From contig NZ_JAIMCA010000004.1 in assembly GCF_025499465.1 (NCBI RefSeq), positions 558,001 through 622,000 on the forward strand: a stretch of DNA of 64,000 nt, given 5' to 3'. Positions 10,217-18,057 of the stretch are shown one piece after another. The stretch comes from Allobosea sp. BH3 (GTDB taxonomy: Bacteria > Pseudomonadota > Alphaproteobacteria > Rhizobiales > Beijerinckiaceae). The translations under genes were made by a program, and so were the position numbers. Every line of letters starts with the position of its first letter. Within the stretch, counting starts at the first letter, position 1. The notes beneath the pieces are model-generated. The model saw only the letters and a list, made by a program, of their open reading frames with translations. It made no database searches and had not been told where the DNA came from.

Positions 10217-12070
10217 GTGATCAGACCCTCGGACAATCTGCAGGCTTTGCAGAACGACATTCTCGAAGACATTGCGCGGGGCGAGTCGCTCGTCGCGTCC
10301 ATGGAGCGCCTGTGCCGGCGTGCCGAAGCGACATCCAGGGGCGCCGTCTGCTCGGTCCTGGCAGTCGACGACCAGGGTCGCCTGCAGCCCCTCGCCTCGC
10401 CCAGCCTTCCCGAACACTACACCGCGGCCCTCATAGGCCTTCCGACAGGTCCCTGCGTCGGCTCCTGCGGGACGGCCGTCTACCGTCGCGAGCCCGTCGA
10501 GGTCACCGACATCGCGACCGACCCGCTCTGGGAAGCCTACAAGGAACTGGCCCTGCCGCTGGGCCTGCGCGCCTGCTGGTCGACGCCGATCAAGGCGCGC
10601 GACGGCCGCGTCGTCGGTGCCTTCGCCTTCTATTTCCGCGAGCCGCGCAGGCCGCGGGCGCTCGAGCGCCGTATCGTCGCGACCTGCGTCCACCTCTGCG
10701 CCATCGCGATTGAGCATGACGAGGTGCGCGCCCGCAATCACCGGCTCGCCTATTTCGACACGCTGACGAAGCTGCCGAACCGGGCGCAGTTCAACGACGC
10801 GATCGCAGCCATCAGCGCGACCTCGCGCCATTACGGGCTGATGCTGATCGACATCGACCACCTCAAGACGATCAACGACACGCTCGGCCATGGCGCCGGC
10901 GATGCCTTGATCGCCGAGATCGGCGCCAGGCTTGCCGCGACGCTTCCCGACTGCCTGGCCTGCCGGATCGGTGGCGATGAATTCGCGGTCCTCATCCCCG
11001 ATTGCGACAGCGGCGCAAGGATGCGCAGCCTGGCCAGCGCGGCCCTGGCCGCGATAGCCGCTCCGCTCGATCATGATGGCCAGACCATCCTGCCGAGCGT
11101 CACCATCGGAGGCGCCCTCGCCGGCGAGGACGGGCAGGACAGCGGCGCCTTGCGCCAGAACGCCGACCTCGCACTTTATCATGCCAAGGAAACTCAGCGC
11201 GGCCGCTATGTCCGCTTCCGCAGCCAGTTGCGCAGCGCGATGATGCACCGCATCCGGATCAGGAAGGACGTCAGCAGCGCGCTCGAGGACGACCGGATCA
11301 TCCCCTATTATCAGCCGATCATCCGGCTCGAGACCCCCGAGATCGTGGGGGTCGAGGCGCTTGCCCGGATGCGCCTCTCCAATGGCCGCCTGGCCACAGC
11401 GGATGAATTCCACGAGGCCCTGCTCGATCCCAAGATCGCCCATCGCATCACCACGCAGATGCTGATGGCGGTCGCGGCCGACATGGCGCGTTGGCGGGAC
11501 GCGGGCTTGCAGCTCCAGCATGTCGCCCTGAACGTGACCTCGGCCGATTTCAGGAAGGGCGATCTCGTCCAGCGGATCAGCCGGATCACGGAAAAGGCCG
11601 GGCTGCCGATGCAGCACCTCGTCGTCGAGATCACCGAGCAGGTCTTCATGGGCGGGCGCAAGGACGGCGTCGCGCGCACGATGGAGGCATTGCAGGACTG
11701 TGGGATCGCGGTGGCGCTCGACGATTTCGGCACCGGCTTCGCGTCCCTGACCCATCTCCTCGATTTCCCGATCGACATCATCAAGATCGACCGCTCCTTC
11801 GTCGCGGCGATCGACAGCGGCGCGCGCAGCGGTGCCATCGTCGAATCCCTGCTGAACATGACCCGCCGGCTCGGCATGAAGACCATCGCCGAGGGCATCG
11901 AGACGCAGTCGCAGGCCCAGCGCCTCGGCGAGATGGGCTGCCGCCTCGGCCAGGGCTACCTCTACTCGCCTCCGGTCCCGGCGGCCCAGGTCCGCGAGCT
12001 GTTGCGGCGCTTCGCCCGCGCTCCCGAAGTGAAGGCCGCCGACAGCCGCCCCATCGCGAACGCGGCCTGA
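10217..12070 (+). CDS. GAF-GGDEF-EAL cyclic-di-GMP turnover protein
   Basis: 617 residues, cytosolic, GTG start after GTAGGGAACC. A GAF sensor domain (about 20-170, GPCVGSCGTAVYRREPVEV, ACWSTPIKARDG) is followed by a GGDEF domain with intact motif CRIGGDEFAVL (about 250-260) and an EAL domain with VGVEALARM, LNVTSADF, VEITEQ, LDDFGTGFASL, IKIDRSF and AEGIET all present. Both synthesis and breakdown of c-di-GMP are therefore possible. No RxxD inhibitory site is visible before GGDEF, so product inhibition may be absent. The ligand of the GAF domain is unknown. It interrupts the usual closeness of prs and rplY. Confidence 0.93.
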   Translation: MIRPSDNLQALQNDILEDIARGESLVASMERLCRRAEATSRGAVCSVLAVDDQGRLQPLASPSLPEHYTAALIGLPTGPCVGSCGTAVYRREPVEVTDIATDPLWEAYKELALPLGLRACWSTPIKARDGRVVGAFAFYFREPRRPRALERRIVATCVHLCAIAIEHDEVRARNHRLAYFDTLTKLPNRAQFNDAIAAISATSRHYGLMLIDIDHLKTINDTLGHGAGDALIAEIGARLAATLPDCLACRIGGDEFAVLIPDCDSGARMRSLASAALAAIAAPLDHDGQTILPSVTIGGALAGEDGQDSGALRQNADLALYHAKETQRGRYVRFRSQLRSAMMHRIRIRKDVSSALEDDRIIPYYQPIIRLETPEIVGVEALARMRLSNGRLATADEFHEALLDPKIAHRITTQMLMAVAADMARWRDAGLQLQHVALNVTSADFRKGDLVQRISRITEKAGLPMQHLVVEITEQVFMGGRKDGVARTMEALQDCGIAVALDDFGTGFASLTHLLDFPIDIIKIDRSFVAAIDSGARSGAIVESLLNMTRRLGMKTIAEGIETQSQAQRLGEMGCRLGQGYLYSPPVPAAQVRELLRRFARAPEVKAADSRPIANAA

Positions 12071-12194
12071 AGCCGAGCCGCTTTCGCAGCCGGCCCGTAT
12101 CCGACGCAATGGACTTGAGATCGCGCCGCTTTTCGCCTATGAGCACCCTCGCGTCCCGCTGACACCCTTGGAGGCTCTGGACGCGCAACCCGAT

Positions 12195-12218
12195 GGCCGC
12201 CACGAGGCGGCCTTGTCA
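12195..12218 (+). promoter_or_regulatory. Terminator-like hairpin in the rplY leader
   Basis: GGCCGCC (12195-12201), loop ACGA and GGCGGCC (12206-12212) make a seven-base GC stem followed by TTGTCATTTT, ending 24 bases before the rplY start codon. It could end transcription from the upstream gene or act as an attenuator in the L25 message. L25 leaders with autoregulation are described in gammaproteobacteria, not to my knowledge for this arrangement. Confidence 0.45.
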
Positions 12219-12241
12219 TTTTGAACGTCAAGGACAGTAAC

Positions 12242-12862
12242 ATGACCGCCGTGAAGCAAATCGAGGCTTCGGCGCGCGCACAGGTCGGCAAGGGGGCCGC
12301 CCGTGCAGTTCGCCGCCAGGGCCAGACGCCTGCCGTGATCTATGGTGGGGGCGCTGCTCCCGAAGCGATCGCGCTCGACGCCAACAAGACGCGCCAGCTC
12401 ATTTTCAATGGCCACTTCCTGACCACGATCTTCGAGATCACCGTCGGCAGCAAGAAGCAGCGGGTCATCCCGCGCGACTACCAGCTCGACCCGGTCAAGG
12501 ATTTCCCGCTCCACGTCGACTTCCTGCGCGTCGCCAAGGGCCAGACCGTCACGGTCCAGGTTCCGATCCACGTCGTCGGCCAGGAGTCGAGCCCCGGCGT
12601 CAAGAGCGGCGGCCTGGTCCAGATCGTCGAGCACACCCTCGAGATCACGGTCGAGCCCGAAAACATTCCGGAGGCCTTCGAGGTTTCGGTTGCCGGTCTG
12701 AACATCGGTGACCAGATCGAAGCCAAGGTCATCAAGCTGCCGGCCGGCGCCAAGCTGACCGTCGGTTCGGACGCGACGATCGTCACGATCGCCCCGCCGA
12801 CCGTCGAGGTCGAGCCGGCCGCCGACGCCGCTGCCGAGGCTTCGGCCGAAGCCAAGGCCTGA
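12242..12862 (+). CDS. rplY: Large ribosomal subunit protein bL25, long Ctc form
   Basis: 206 residues, the two-domain general-stress (Ctc/TL5) form. The N-terminal 5S rRNA-binding domain (about 1-95) includes RRQGQTPAVIYGGG and VIPRDYQLDPVKDFPLHVDF; the C-terminal domain (about 96-190) includes VQVPIHVVGQESSPGVKSGG and the tail is Ala/Glu-rich. The ATG at 12242 has AAGGAC upstream; an in-frame TTG at 12221 is less likely. It precedes pth, a pairing found across Alphaproteobacteria. Confidence 0.95.
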   Translation: MTAVKQIEASARAQVGKGAARAVRRQGQTPAVIYGGGAAPEAIALDANKTRQLIFNGHFLTTIFEITVGSKKQRVIPRDYQLDPVKDFPLHVDFLRVAKGQTVTVQVPIHVVGQESSPGVKSGGLVQIVEHTLEITVEPENIPEAFEVSVAGLNIGDQIEAKVIKLPAGAKLTVGSDATIVTIAPPTVEVEPAADAAAEASAEAKA

Positions 12863-12910
12863 TGAGCGGCGCCATCCGGCGCCCTCTCTTCCTGCTTCTA
12901 CAGTCTGACG

Positions 12911-12936
12911 AGACGGCCGGGACCTCCCGGCCGTCT
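12911..12936 (+). terminator. Strong hairpin after rplY
   Basis: AGACGGCCGGGA and TCCCGGCCGTCT are perfect 12-base arms around CC, followed by TTGCT. It is a good candidate for an intrinsic terminator of rplY, although the U tract is short. A family 1 palindrome follows immediately. Confidence 0.65.
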
Positions 12937-12942
12937 TGCTAT

Positions 12943-12990
12943 GGCATCGGACCGAAAAGTGATTTCCGGTTTTCGGACAAGGCCGATGCT
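12943..12990. repeat. Intergenic palindrome, family 1
   Basis: Begins GCATCGGACCGAAAAGTG and ends GGTTTTCGGACAAGGCCGATGC. It lies between the rplY terminator and the pth start, so it forms part of the pth leader region. Confidence 0.7.
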
Positions 12991-13018
12991 GAACCGATAA
13001 GCCTGCCGGAGTCCCGCC

Positions 13019-13633
13019 ATGCTGATCTTCGCCGGCCTCGGCAATCCGGGAGCGCGCTATGCCCGCAACCGGCACAATATCGGCTTCATGGCCGTCGAGG
13101 AGATCGCTCGCCTCCACCGCGCCTCCCCCTGGCGCGCACGCTTCCAGGCCGAGGCCTGCGAGGCTACGATCGGCGGCGAAAAGATCATCCTGCTCAAGCC
13201 GCAGACCTACATGAACGAATCCGGCCGCTCGATCGGCGAGGCCGCGCGCTTCTTCAAGATCGCCCCCGCCGACGTCGTCGTCTTCCATGACGAGCTGGAC
13301 CTCCCCCCGGCCAAGCTGCGCGTGAAGCTCGGCGGCGGCAATGCCGGTCATAACGGCCTGCGCTCGACCACCGCCGCCATCGGCAACGAGTATCGCCGCG
13401 TGCGCATGGGCATCGGCCATCCCGGCGACAAGGCGCTGGTCCACGCCTATGTGCTCAACGATTTCGGCAAGGCCGAGCAGCCCTGGGTCGAGGACATGTG
13501 CCGCGCCTGCGCCGACCATGCGGAGCTGCTCGCGGCCCATGACGACACCGGCTTCCAGAACAAGGTCCACCTCTTCATGGACGCACGCGGCCACGCCGCA
13601 GTGAAGCGGCTCGGCGAGAAGGACGGCGACTGA
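13019..13633 (+). CDS. pth: Peptidyl-tRNA hydrolase
   Basis: 204 residues. Pth releases peptides from prematurely dropped peptidyl-tRNA. The signature [20 protein letters not shown] contains the catalytic His19; Asn in YMNESG and Asp in FHDELDLP complete the active site, and [12 protein letters not shown] binds the tRNA end. GGAG precedes the ATG by about six bases. The C terminus carries an extra basic segment ([13 protein letters not shown]) typical of alphaproteobacterial forms. Confidence 0.96.
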   Translation: MLIFAGLGNPGARYARNRHNIGFMAVEEIARLHRASPWRARFQAEACEATIGGEKIILLKPQTYMNESGRSIGEAARFFKIAPADVVVFHDELDLPPAKLRVKLGGGNAGHNGLRSTTAAIGNEYRRVRMGIGHPGDKALVHAYVLNDFGKAEQPWVEDMCRACADHAELLAAHDDTGFQNKVHLFMDARGHAAVKRLGEKDGD

Positions 13634-13699
13634 GCGCCCGGAGTATCTTCAAGCGAAGTGGACGCCGGTTCGCGTGAAGAAAATGCGGTGAGACAAAAG

Positions 13700-14305
13700 T
13701 CAGAACGGCAGCTTCGCCCCGGACTTCGCGATGGTGATGCGGCTCGCGCTGTAGCTGCCGTCGGCTTGACGGCTCGCGGTCATCGCGACCTGCACCCCGG
13801 GTTTGAGTTCGGAGGCCTCGGCAGCCCCGGCCATCAGGATGGTGGCGTCCGGCGTGATCGTCACCTTCTGCTCGCCACCCGGATAGCTGAGCACGAGATT
13901 GGCGCCATCGACTTGCGAGACCGTATCCGCCACGGTCGCATTGGTCATGGTCGCGTCCGGCAGCACGCCCCAGGGGCGATGCCCTTCGCCGGTTCCGCGC
14001 ATCGTTTCGGGAAAGATGACGACCTGCACCGCCAGCAGGGTCCCATCCGGTTGTGGCCGTGCGCCGACGCCGATGAACGCCCCCTTGCCGATGTCCGACG
14101 CCTTGGCGGGCACGACGCCACCGGCCGAGAATCCCGGCGTCAGCATCACTTTAGCTTCCCGCCCGTCAGAGGTTTTCAGCATCAGGGTTGAGCCGCTCAT
14201 GGCCTCGACTTCGCCGCGCAGCCGCGTGCCGCCCTGCTGGGCCTGGGCCGTTCCGGCGGCCAGAACGACTGCGAACGCGGCGGCGGCGAGAGGAAATTTG
14301 CGCAT
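13700..14305 (-). CDS. Secreted protein with two DUF5666-like repeats
   Basis: 201 residues from an ATG at 14305. MRKFPLAAAAFAVVLAAGTAQAQ is a signal peptide with a likely AQA cleavage site. The mature protein has two related halves: LRGEVEAMSGSTLMLKTSDGREAKVML followed by AFIGVGARPQPDGTLLAVQVVIF, and VSQVDGANLVLSYPGGEQKVTITPD followed by VQVAMTASRQADGSYSASRITI. This 'effect of G/V-x-G, strand, metal-or-OB-type small barrel' repeat is what DUF5666 proteins show, but the assignment is by pattern only. Periplasmic, function unknown. The frame is open upstream into ychF antisense sequence, which I discount. Confidence 0.75.
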   Translation of the reverse strand: MRKFPLAAAAFAVVLAAGTAQAQQGGTRLRGEVEAMSGSTLMLKTSDGREAKVMLTPGFSAGGVVPAKASDIGKGAFIGVGARPQPDGTLLAVQVVIFPETMRGTGEGHRPWGVLPDATMTNATVADTVSQVDGANLVLSYPGGEQKVTITPDATILMAGAAEASELKPGVQVAMTASRQADGSYSASRITIAKSGAKLPF

Positions 14306-14513
14306 GTCGGGACACCGAAGGTCGAGGAGAACCGCCCACGATCCAGCACCGGCGTGAAGTCTGCCGCCATGCACGTTCCCGTGAGGCTGGAACTCCCGCC
14401 TTTCCGTTCTGCCCCTTGTGTTTATGGCGCTCTCACCCCAATAAGGCGCCATCATTTCTTCAACATCATGCGCGCCCGCCATCTGGCCGCGGCAGCGCGA
14501 CGGATCGGCGATC

Positions 14514-15611
14514 ATGGGCTTCAAATGCGGAATCGTCGGCCTGCCGAATGTCGGCAAGTCGACCCTCTTCAACGCGCTGACGCAGACGGCCGCAGCGCAA
14601 GCTGCGAACTATCCCTTCTGCACCATCGAGCCGAATGTCGGCGACGTCGCGGTGCCCGATGATCGGCTGGAGCAGCTCGCTTCGATCGCGGGCTCGAAGG
14701 AGATCATCCCGACGCGGCTGACCTTCGTCGACATCGCCGGCCTCGTGCGCGGCGCCTCGAAGGGCGAGGGCCTCGGCAACCAGTTCCTCGCCAATATCCG
14801 CGAATGCGATGCCATCGCCCATGTCGTGCGCTGCTTCGAGGATGGCGACATCACCCATGTCGAGGGCAAGGTCGCGCCGATCAACGACATCGAGATCATC
14901 GAGACCGAGCTGATGCTGGCCGATCTCGAAAGCCTCGAGAAGCGCGTGCTGCCGCTCGAGAAGAAGGCCAAGACCGGCGACAAGGACGCCAAGGAACTGG
15001 CCGAGTTGATGAACCGCTGCCTCGTCTTGCTGCGCGACGGCAAGCCGGCCCGCCTCGTCCAGGTCGCCCCCGATGAGCGCAAGGCCTTCGACATGCTCGG
15101 CCTGCTCTCCTCCAAGCCGGTGCTCTATGTCTGCAATGTCGAGGAAGCCAGCGCCGACAAGGGCAATGCCTTCTCCGAAGCCGTGAAAGCCCGCGCTGCG
15201 GAAGAAAACGCGGTCGCCGTCGTCGTCTCCGCCAAGATCGAAAGCGAGATCGCGGTGCTGCCGGCAGCCGACCAGAAGGATTATCTGGAGGCCGTAGGCC
15301 TGGAGGAGCCCGGCCTGAACCGCGTCATTCGCGCCGGCTACACCCTGCTTGATCTGGTCACCTACTTCACCGTCGGCCCGAAGGAAGCCCGCGCCTGGAC
15401 GATCGAGAAAGGCACCAAGGGGCCCCAGGCCGCCGGCGTGATCCATACCGATTTCGAGAAGGGCTACATCCGGGCCGAAACCATCGCCTATGACGACTAT
15501 GTCGCCAACAAGGGCGAGGCCGGCGCGCGCGAGGCCGGCAAGTTCCGCCTCGAAGGCAAGGAATATGTCGTCGCGGACGGCGACGTCCTGCATTTCCGCT
15601 TCGCGAACTGA
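14514..15611 (+). CDS. ychF: Redox-regulated ATPase YchF (OLA1 family)
   Basis: 365 residues. An Obg-related P-loop ATPase that binds ribosomes and is linked to stress responses. Seen: G1 GLPNVGKSTLFNAL, G3 FVDIAGLVRGASKGEGLGNQ, the G4 position reading CNVEE rather than NKxD (as expected for ATP-specific YchF), and a C-terminal TGS domain (about 280-363, LLDLVTYFTVGPKEARAWTI, GVIHTDFEKGYIRAE). Full length and intact. Confidence 0.97.
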   Translation: MGFKCGIVGLPNVGKSTLFNALTQTAAAQAANYPFCTIEPNVGDVAVPDDRLEQLASIAGSKEIIPTRLTFVDIAGLVRGASKGEGLGNQFLANIRECDAIAHVVRCFEDGDITHVEGKVAPINDIEIIETELMLADLESLEKRVLPLEKKAKTGDKDAKELAELMNRCLVLLRDGKPARLVQVAPDERKAFDMLGLLSSKPVLYVCNVEEASADKGNAFSEAVKARAAEENAVAVVVSAKIESEIAVLPAADQKDYLEAVGLEEPGLNRVIRAGYTLLDLVTYFTVGPKEARAWTIEKGTKGPQAAGVIHTDFEKGYIRAETIAYDDYVANKGEAGAREAGKFRLEGKEYVVADGDVLHFRFAN

Positions 15612-15665
15612 GCTTGGATAGCCGCGCGTCCTGTCGGACTTACGGCGATCTATCTGATTGTGATC

Positions 15666-15712
15666 GCATCGGATTTTTCCGAAAAGTGGATTCCGCTTTT
15701 CGGTCCGATGCC
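15666..15712. repeat. Intergenic palindrome, family 1
   Basis: GCATCGGATTTTTCCGAAAA at the left and GCTTTTCGGTCCGATGCC at the right. The inner arms CCGAAAAG/CTTTTCGG are perfect. It separates ychF from the MaoC gene. Confidence 0.75.
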
Positions 15713-15728
15713 ATAGGAGCGGCCGGCG

Positions 15729-16736
15729 ATGCTGCAGTTCGAGGATTTCATCGTCGGCGAAACGGTCTCCTTCGGCCGGATGGCCGTCTCGCAGGAGGAG
15801 CTCGTCGCCTTCGCCTCGCGCTACGATGCGCAGGATTTCCATGTCGATCCCGAGGCTGCCAAATCGAGCTTCGTCGGTGGGCTGATCGGCTCCGGCTGGC
15901 ATAGCTGTGCCATGCTGATGCGGCTGGTCGCCGAAGATTTCCTGCTCGACTCGACCGGCATGGGCGCGCCCGGCATCGAGGAGATCAAATGGCTGCGGCC
16001 GGTCTTCCCGGGCGACACGCTGCATGCCCGCCGCACCGTGCTCGAAACCAAGGCCTCGCGCTCGCGCCCCGAGATGGGCCTGGTTCGCTTCCGCCTCGAG
16101 CTTCTGAACCAGCGCGACGAGCCGGTGATGGACCAGGTGAACTGGATCATGTTCGGCCGCAAGGGTTCCGGCGTCGCGCCCCAGCCGAAGGGGGACTGGC
16201 TTGCGCACGCATCCCGCTACGCGCGGCCGCCACGGGAAAGCGCTCTCGAAGCCCCGGCGGAAGCGCCGGAGCCGACCCGCTTCTTCGAGGAGCTGGAGAT
16301 CGGCCGCCGCTACGAGCTCGGCAGTTTCGTCTTCACGGCCGAGGAGATCGTCGCCTTCGCCCGCAGCTTCGATCCGCAACCCTTCCACATGGACGAGGCT
16401 GCGGCGGCGAATTCTTCCTTCGGGCGACTTGCAGCCTCGGGCTGGCACACGGCGGCGGTCTGGATGGCGACGATGGTGTCGCACCGCCAGCGCCAGCTCG
16501 GCGCCACGACCGGCCGACCGGCCCGGCTCGGCCCCTCCCCCGGCTTCAAAAACCTGCGCTGGTCGAAGCCCGTCTTCGCGGGCGATCGGATCACCTATTT
16601 CTCCGAGATCGCTGACAAGCGCGAAAGCGCCTCGCGCCCGCAATGGGGCCTGTTCTTCCACCGGAACACCGGCGTCAACCAGCACGGCGAAGAGGTCTTC
16701 AGCTTCGACGGCTGCGTGTTCGTCGAACGGAGCTAA
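15729..16736 (+). CDS. Fused tandem MaoC-like dehydratase
   Basis: 335 residues comprising two hotdog domains in tandem (about 1-150 and 178-335). Each carries the R-hydratase motif: YDAQDFHVDPEAA...GSGWHS in the first and FDPQPFHMDEAAA...ASGWHT in the second, so both Asp/His catalytic pairs seem present. Such proteins hydrate enoyl-CoA or related thioesters. Many relatives carry two separate neighbouring MaoC genes after ychF; here they are joined by a Pro/Ala-rich linker (ESALEAPAEAPEP). The natural substrate is unknown. The start ATG follows GGAGCGGCCGGCG. Confidence 0.9.
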   Translation: MLQFEDFIVGETVSFGRMAVSQEELVAFASRYDAQDFHVDPEAAKSSFVGGLIGSGWHSCAMLMRLVAEDFLLDSTGMGAPGIEEIKWLRPVFPGDTLHARRTVLETKASRSRPEMGLVRFRLELLNQRDEPVMDQVNWIMFGRKGSGVAPQPKGDWLAHASRYARPPRESALEAPAEAPEPTRFFEELEIGRRYELGSFVFTAEEIVAFARSFDPQPFHMDEAAAANSSFGRLAASGWHTAAVWMATMVSHRQRQLGATTGRPARLGPSPGFKNLRWSKPVFAGDRITYFSEIADKRESASRPQWGLFFHRNTGVNQHGEEVFSFDGCVFVERS

Positions 16737-16752
16737 GCCGTCCGGAAAGGAT

Positions 16753-16777
16753 GGAACAACGGCCGAGCCGCCCGGTT
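16753..16777 (+). promoter_or_regulatory. EcfG-type general stress promoter
   Basis: GGAAC (16753-16757), 16-base spacer, GGTT (16774-16777). The alphaproteobacterial EcfG/sigma-T consensus is GGAAC-N16/17-CGTT, so one base differs. It lies 46 bases upstream of the DUF892 start codon, a suitable distance, and DUF892 genes are typical members of the general stress regulon. Confidence 0.65.
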
Positions 16778-16822
16778 CTGGGTCCATGTGCTGGGGGATT
16801 CCCCAACAGGATGGAGAGCGGC

Positions 16823-17326
16823 ATGGGTTGGTTTTCAAAGGATATCGCCACGATGGACGACCTGTTCGTCCACACGCTTCAGGACATCTATTACGCCGAG
16901 AACCAGATCAGGAAGGCGCTGCCCGACATGGTCGCCAAGGCGACGAGCCCCGCGCTGAAGCAGGGCTTCGAGACCCATCTGCGCGAGACCGAAGGGCATA
17001 TCGGCCGCCTCAAGGAGGTGTTCCGGATGCATGGCGCGCAGGAGAAGGGCGTCACCTGCCCGGCCATCGACGGCATCATCAAGGAGGCGAACGAGATCGC
17101 CGGCGAGGTAGAGGACAAGCAGGTGCTCGATGCCGCCCTCATCGCCGCCGCGCAGGCCGTGGAGCACTACGAGATCACCCGCTACGGCACGCTCGTCGCC
17201 TGGGCAAAGCAGCTCGGCCGCGAGGACTGCGCGGCCCTGCTGAAGCAGAACCTCGATGAGGAAGCCGCCACCGACGAGAAACTCACGAAGCTCGCGATGG
17301 GCGGGATCAATCGCAAGGCCGCGTGA
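16823..17326 (+). CDS. DUF892 (YciE/YciF-like) ferritin-like protein
   Basis: 167 residues, a four-helix ferritin-like fold. Seen: DDLFVHTLQDIYYAENQIRK, THLRETEGHIGRLKEVF and AAAQAVEHYEITRYGTLVAW, supplying the Glu/His ligands of a di-metal site. Homologues are induced by osmotic, oxidative or stationary-phase stress; the chemistry is not established. The ATG at 16823 has GGAGAG upstream and is chosen over one 12 bases earlier. An EcfG-type promoter precedes it. Confidence 0.9.
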   Translation: MGWFSKDIATMDDLFVHTLQDIYYAENQIRKALPDMVAKATSPALKQGFETHLRETEGHIGRLKEVFRMHGAQEKGVTCPAIDGIIKEANEIAGEVEDKQVLDAALIAAAQAVEHYEITRYGTLVAWAKQLGREDCAALLKQNLDEEAATDEKLTKLAMGGINRKAA

Positions 17327-17382
17327 CGGCAGGAGCCCCGCTGGAGTGCCGGCGGGGCTCTCGCATCTCAAGGACGCACACC

Positions 17383-17628
17383 ATGAAACTGTCCAGCCAC
17401 GACGACTATCGCGCAGCCACAGCGCGCGCCGCATCGCTCGGCGACGCGCCGGAAGGAACGGAGCAAGCCGAGGAGTTGCAGAGGCTCGTAGCTGCGATCC
17501 GCGATTGGGACGCTGCGCATAAGGGCGAGAACAGTCACGGGCCCGAGCCCGATACCAGCCTCCTGCGTCCGGACGACCTGCCCTTCTCCGGCCTACCGGG
17601 GAATATGGGCAAGCTTCGGAAGGACTAG
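17383..17628 (+). CDS. Small protein resembling the N-terminal part of HigA-type antitoxins
   Basis: 81 residues, ATG preceded by AAGGAC, 56 bases after the DUF892 gene and probably cotranscribed. The segment DDYRAATARAASLGDAPEGTEQAEELQRLVAAIRDWD is patterned like the leader of some HigA antitoxins (dYexAlaRixeLmdaxpGTpexdELexLaxLixxYE), but there is no helix-turn-helix afterwards and no toxin gene nearby. The remainder is polar and likely disordered (SHGPEPDTSLLRPDDLPFSG). Function unknown; the location suggests a stress role. Confidence 0.65.
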   Translation: MKLSSHDDYRAATARAASLGDAPEGTEQAEELQRLVAAIRDWDAAHKGENSHGPEPDTSLLRPDDLPFSGLPGNMGKLRKD

Positions 17629-17671
17629 GAGCGCTCGTCACGCTCTCGGAATAGACCATGACGAGCGTTCC
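17628..17671. terminator. Hairpin between convergent stress genes
   Basis: GGAGCGCTCGTCA (17628-17640) pairs with TGACGAGCGTTCC (17659-17671) with one mismatch, around an 18-base loop. Placed exactly between two convergent genes, it could act in both directions. There is no U tract. Confidence 0.45.
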
Positions 17672-17681
17672 CTAGCGAAGC

Positions 17682-17870
17682 TCAATGCTTCGTCTTGTGC
17701 TCGGGTTTCCCTTCGCGCTTCGTGGAGGCCATCTTCTCCAGCTCGGTCTCGCTCATCGACTTCTCCATCGATTTCGAAGCCCCCTTGAGCTCACTCTTCT
17801 TCATGTCGCCGCGCTTGGCTGCGAGCGCAGCTCCCGCGGCTTTCTGCTGGGCGGCGGATTTCGCAGGCAT
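17682..17870 (-). CDS. DUF3008 family small basic protein
   Basis: 62 residues, start fixed by AGGAGGG upstream of the ATG at 17870. The opening MPAKSAAQQKAAGAALAAKR is the DUF3008 signature; the rest is Lys/Ser/Glu-rich and lacks hydrophobic core, so it is probably disordered. Function is unknown. The family is widespread as small, stress-associated proteins. An EcfG-like promoter lies 66 bases upstream. Confidence 0.85.
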   Translation of the reverse strand: MPAKSAAQQKAAGAALAAKRGDMKKSELKGASKSMEKSMSETELEKMASTKREGKPEHKTKH

Positions 17871-17935
17871 GGAGCCCTCCTTCTCTGACAGGATGAACCG
17901 GGCGGCAGCCTGACTGCAGCCGCGCCTGATCGATG

Positions 17936-17960
17936 AACACCGGGCCTGTGGCAGGGTTCC
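17936..17960 (-). promoter_or_regulatory. EcfG-type general stress promoter
   Basis: Read on the minus strand: GGAAC (17960-17956), a 16-base spacer, TGTT (17939-17936), one base from the GGAAC-N16-CGTT consensus. It points toward the DUF3008 gene. With the promoter at 16753 it frames a small stress island. Confidence 0.55.
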
Positions 17961-18057
17961 GTCGCAATCCCACCATGACGCCCGCGCCATTGCCGGGCTC
18001 CGCACCCGCCGGCATAGATCGTCGGAAGCCCGACAAAGAGGCGGTGGGAGGCAGGCC

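Noticed and set aside
9404..12109. 901-codon minus-strand frame
   Set aside because: Antisense of queC, the transporter and the GGDEF-EAL gene; composition is Arg/Asp/Gly/His-rich as expected for the shadow of high-GC genes, with no domain.
14466..16838. 790-codon minus-strand frame
   Set aside because: Shadow of ychF and the MaoC gene, whose plus-strand frames carry clear motifs.
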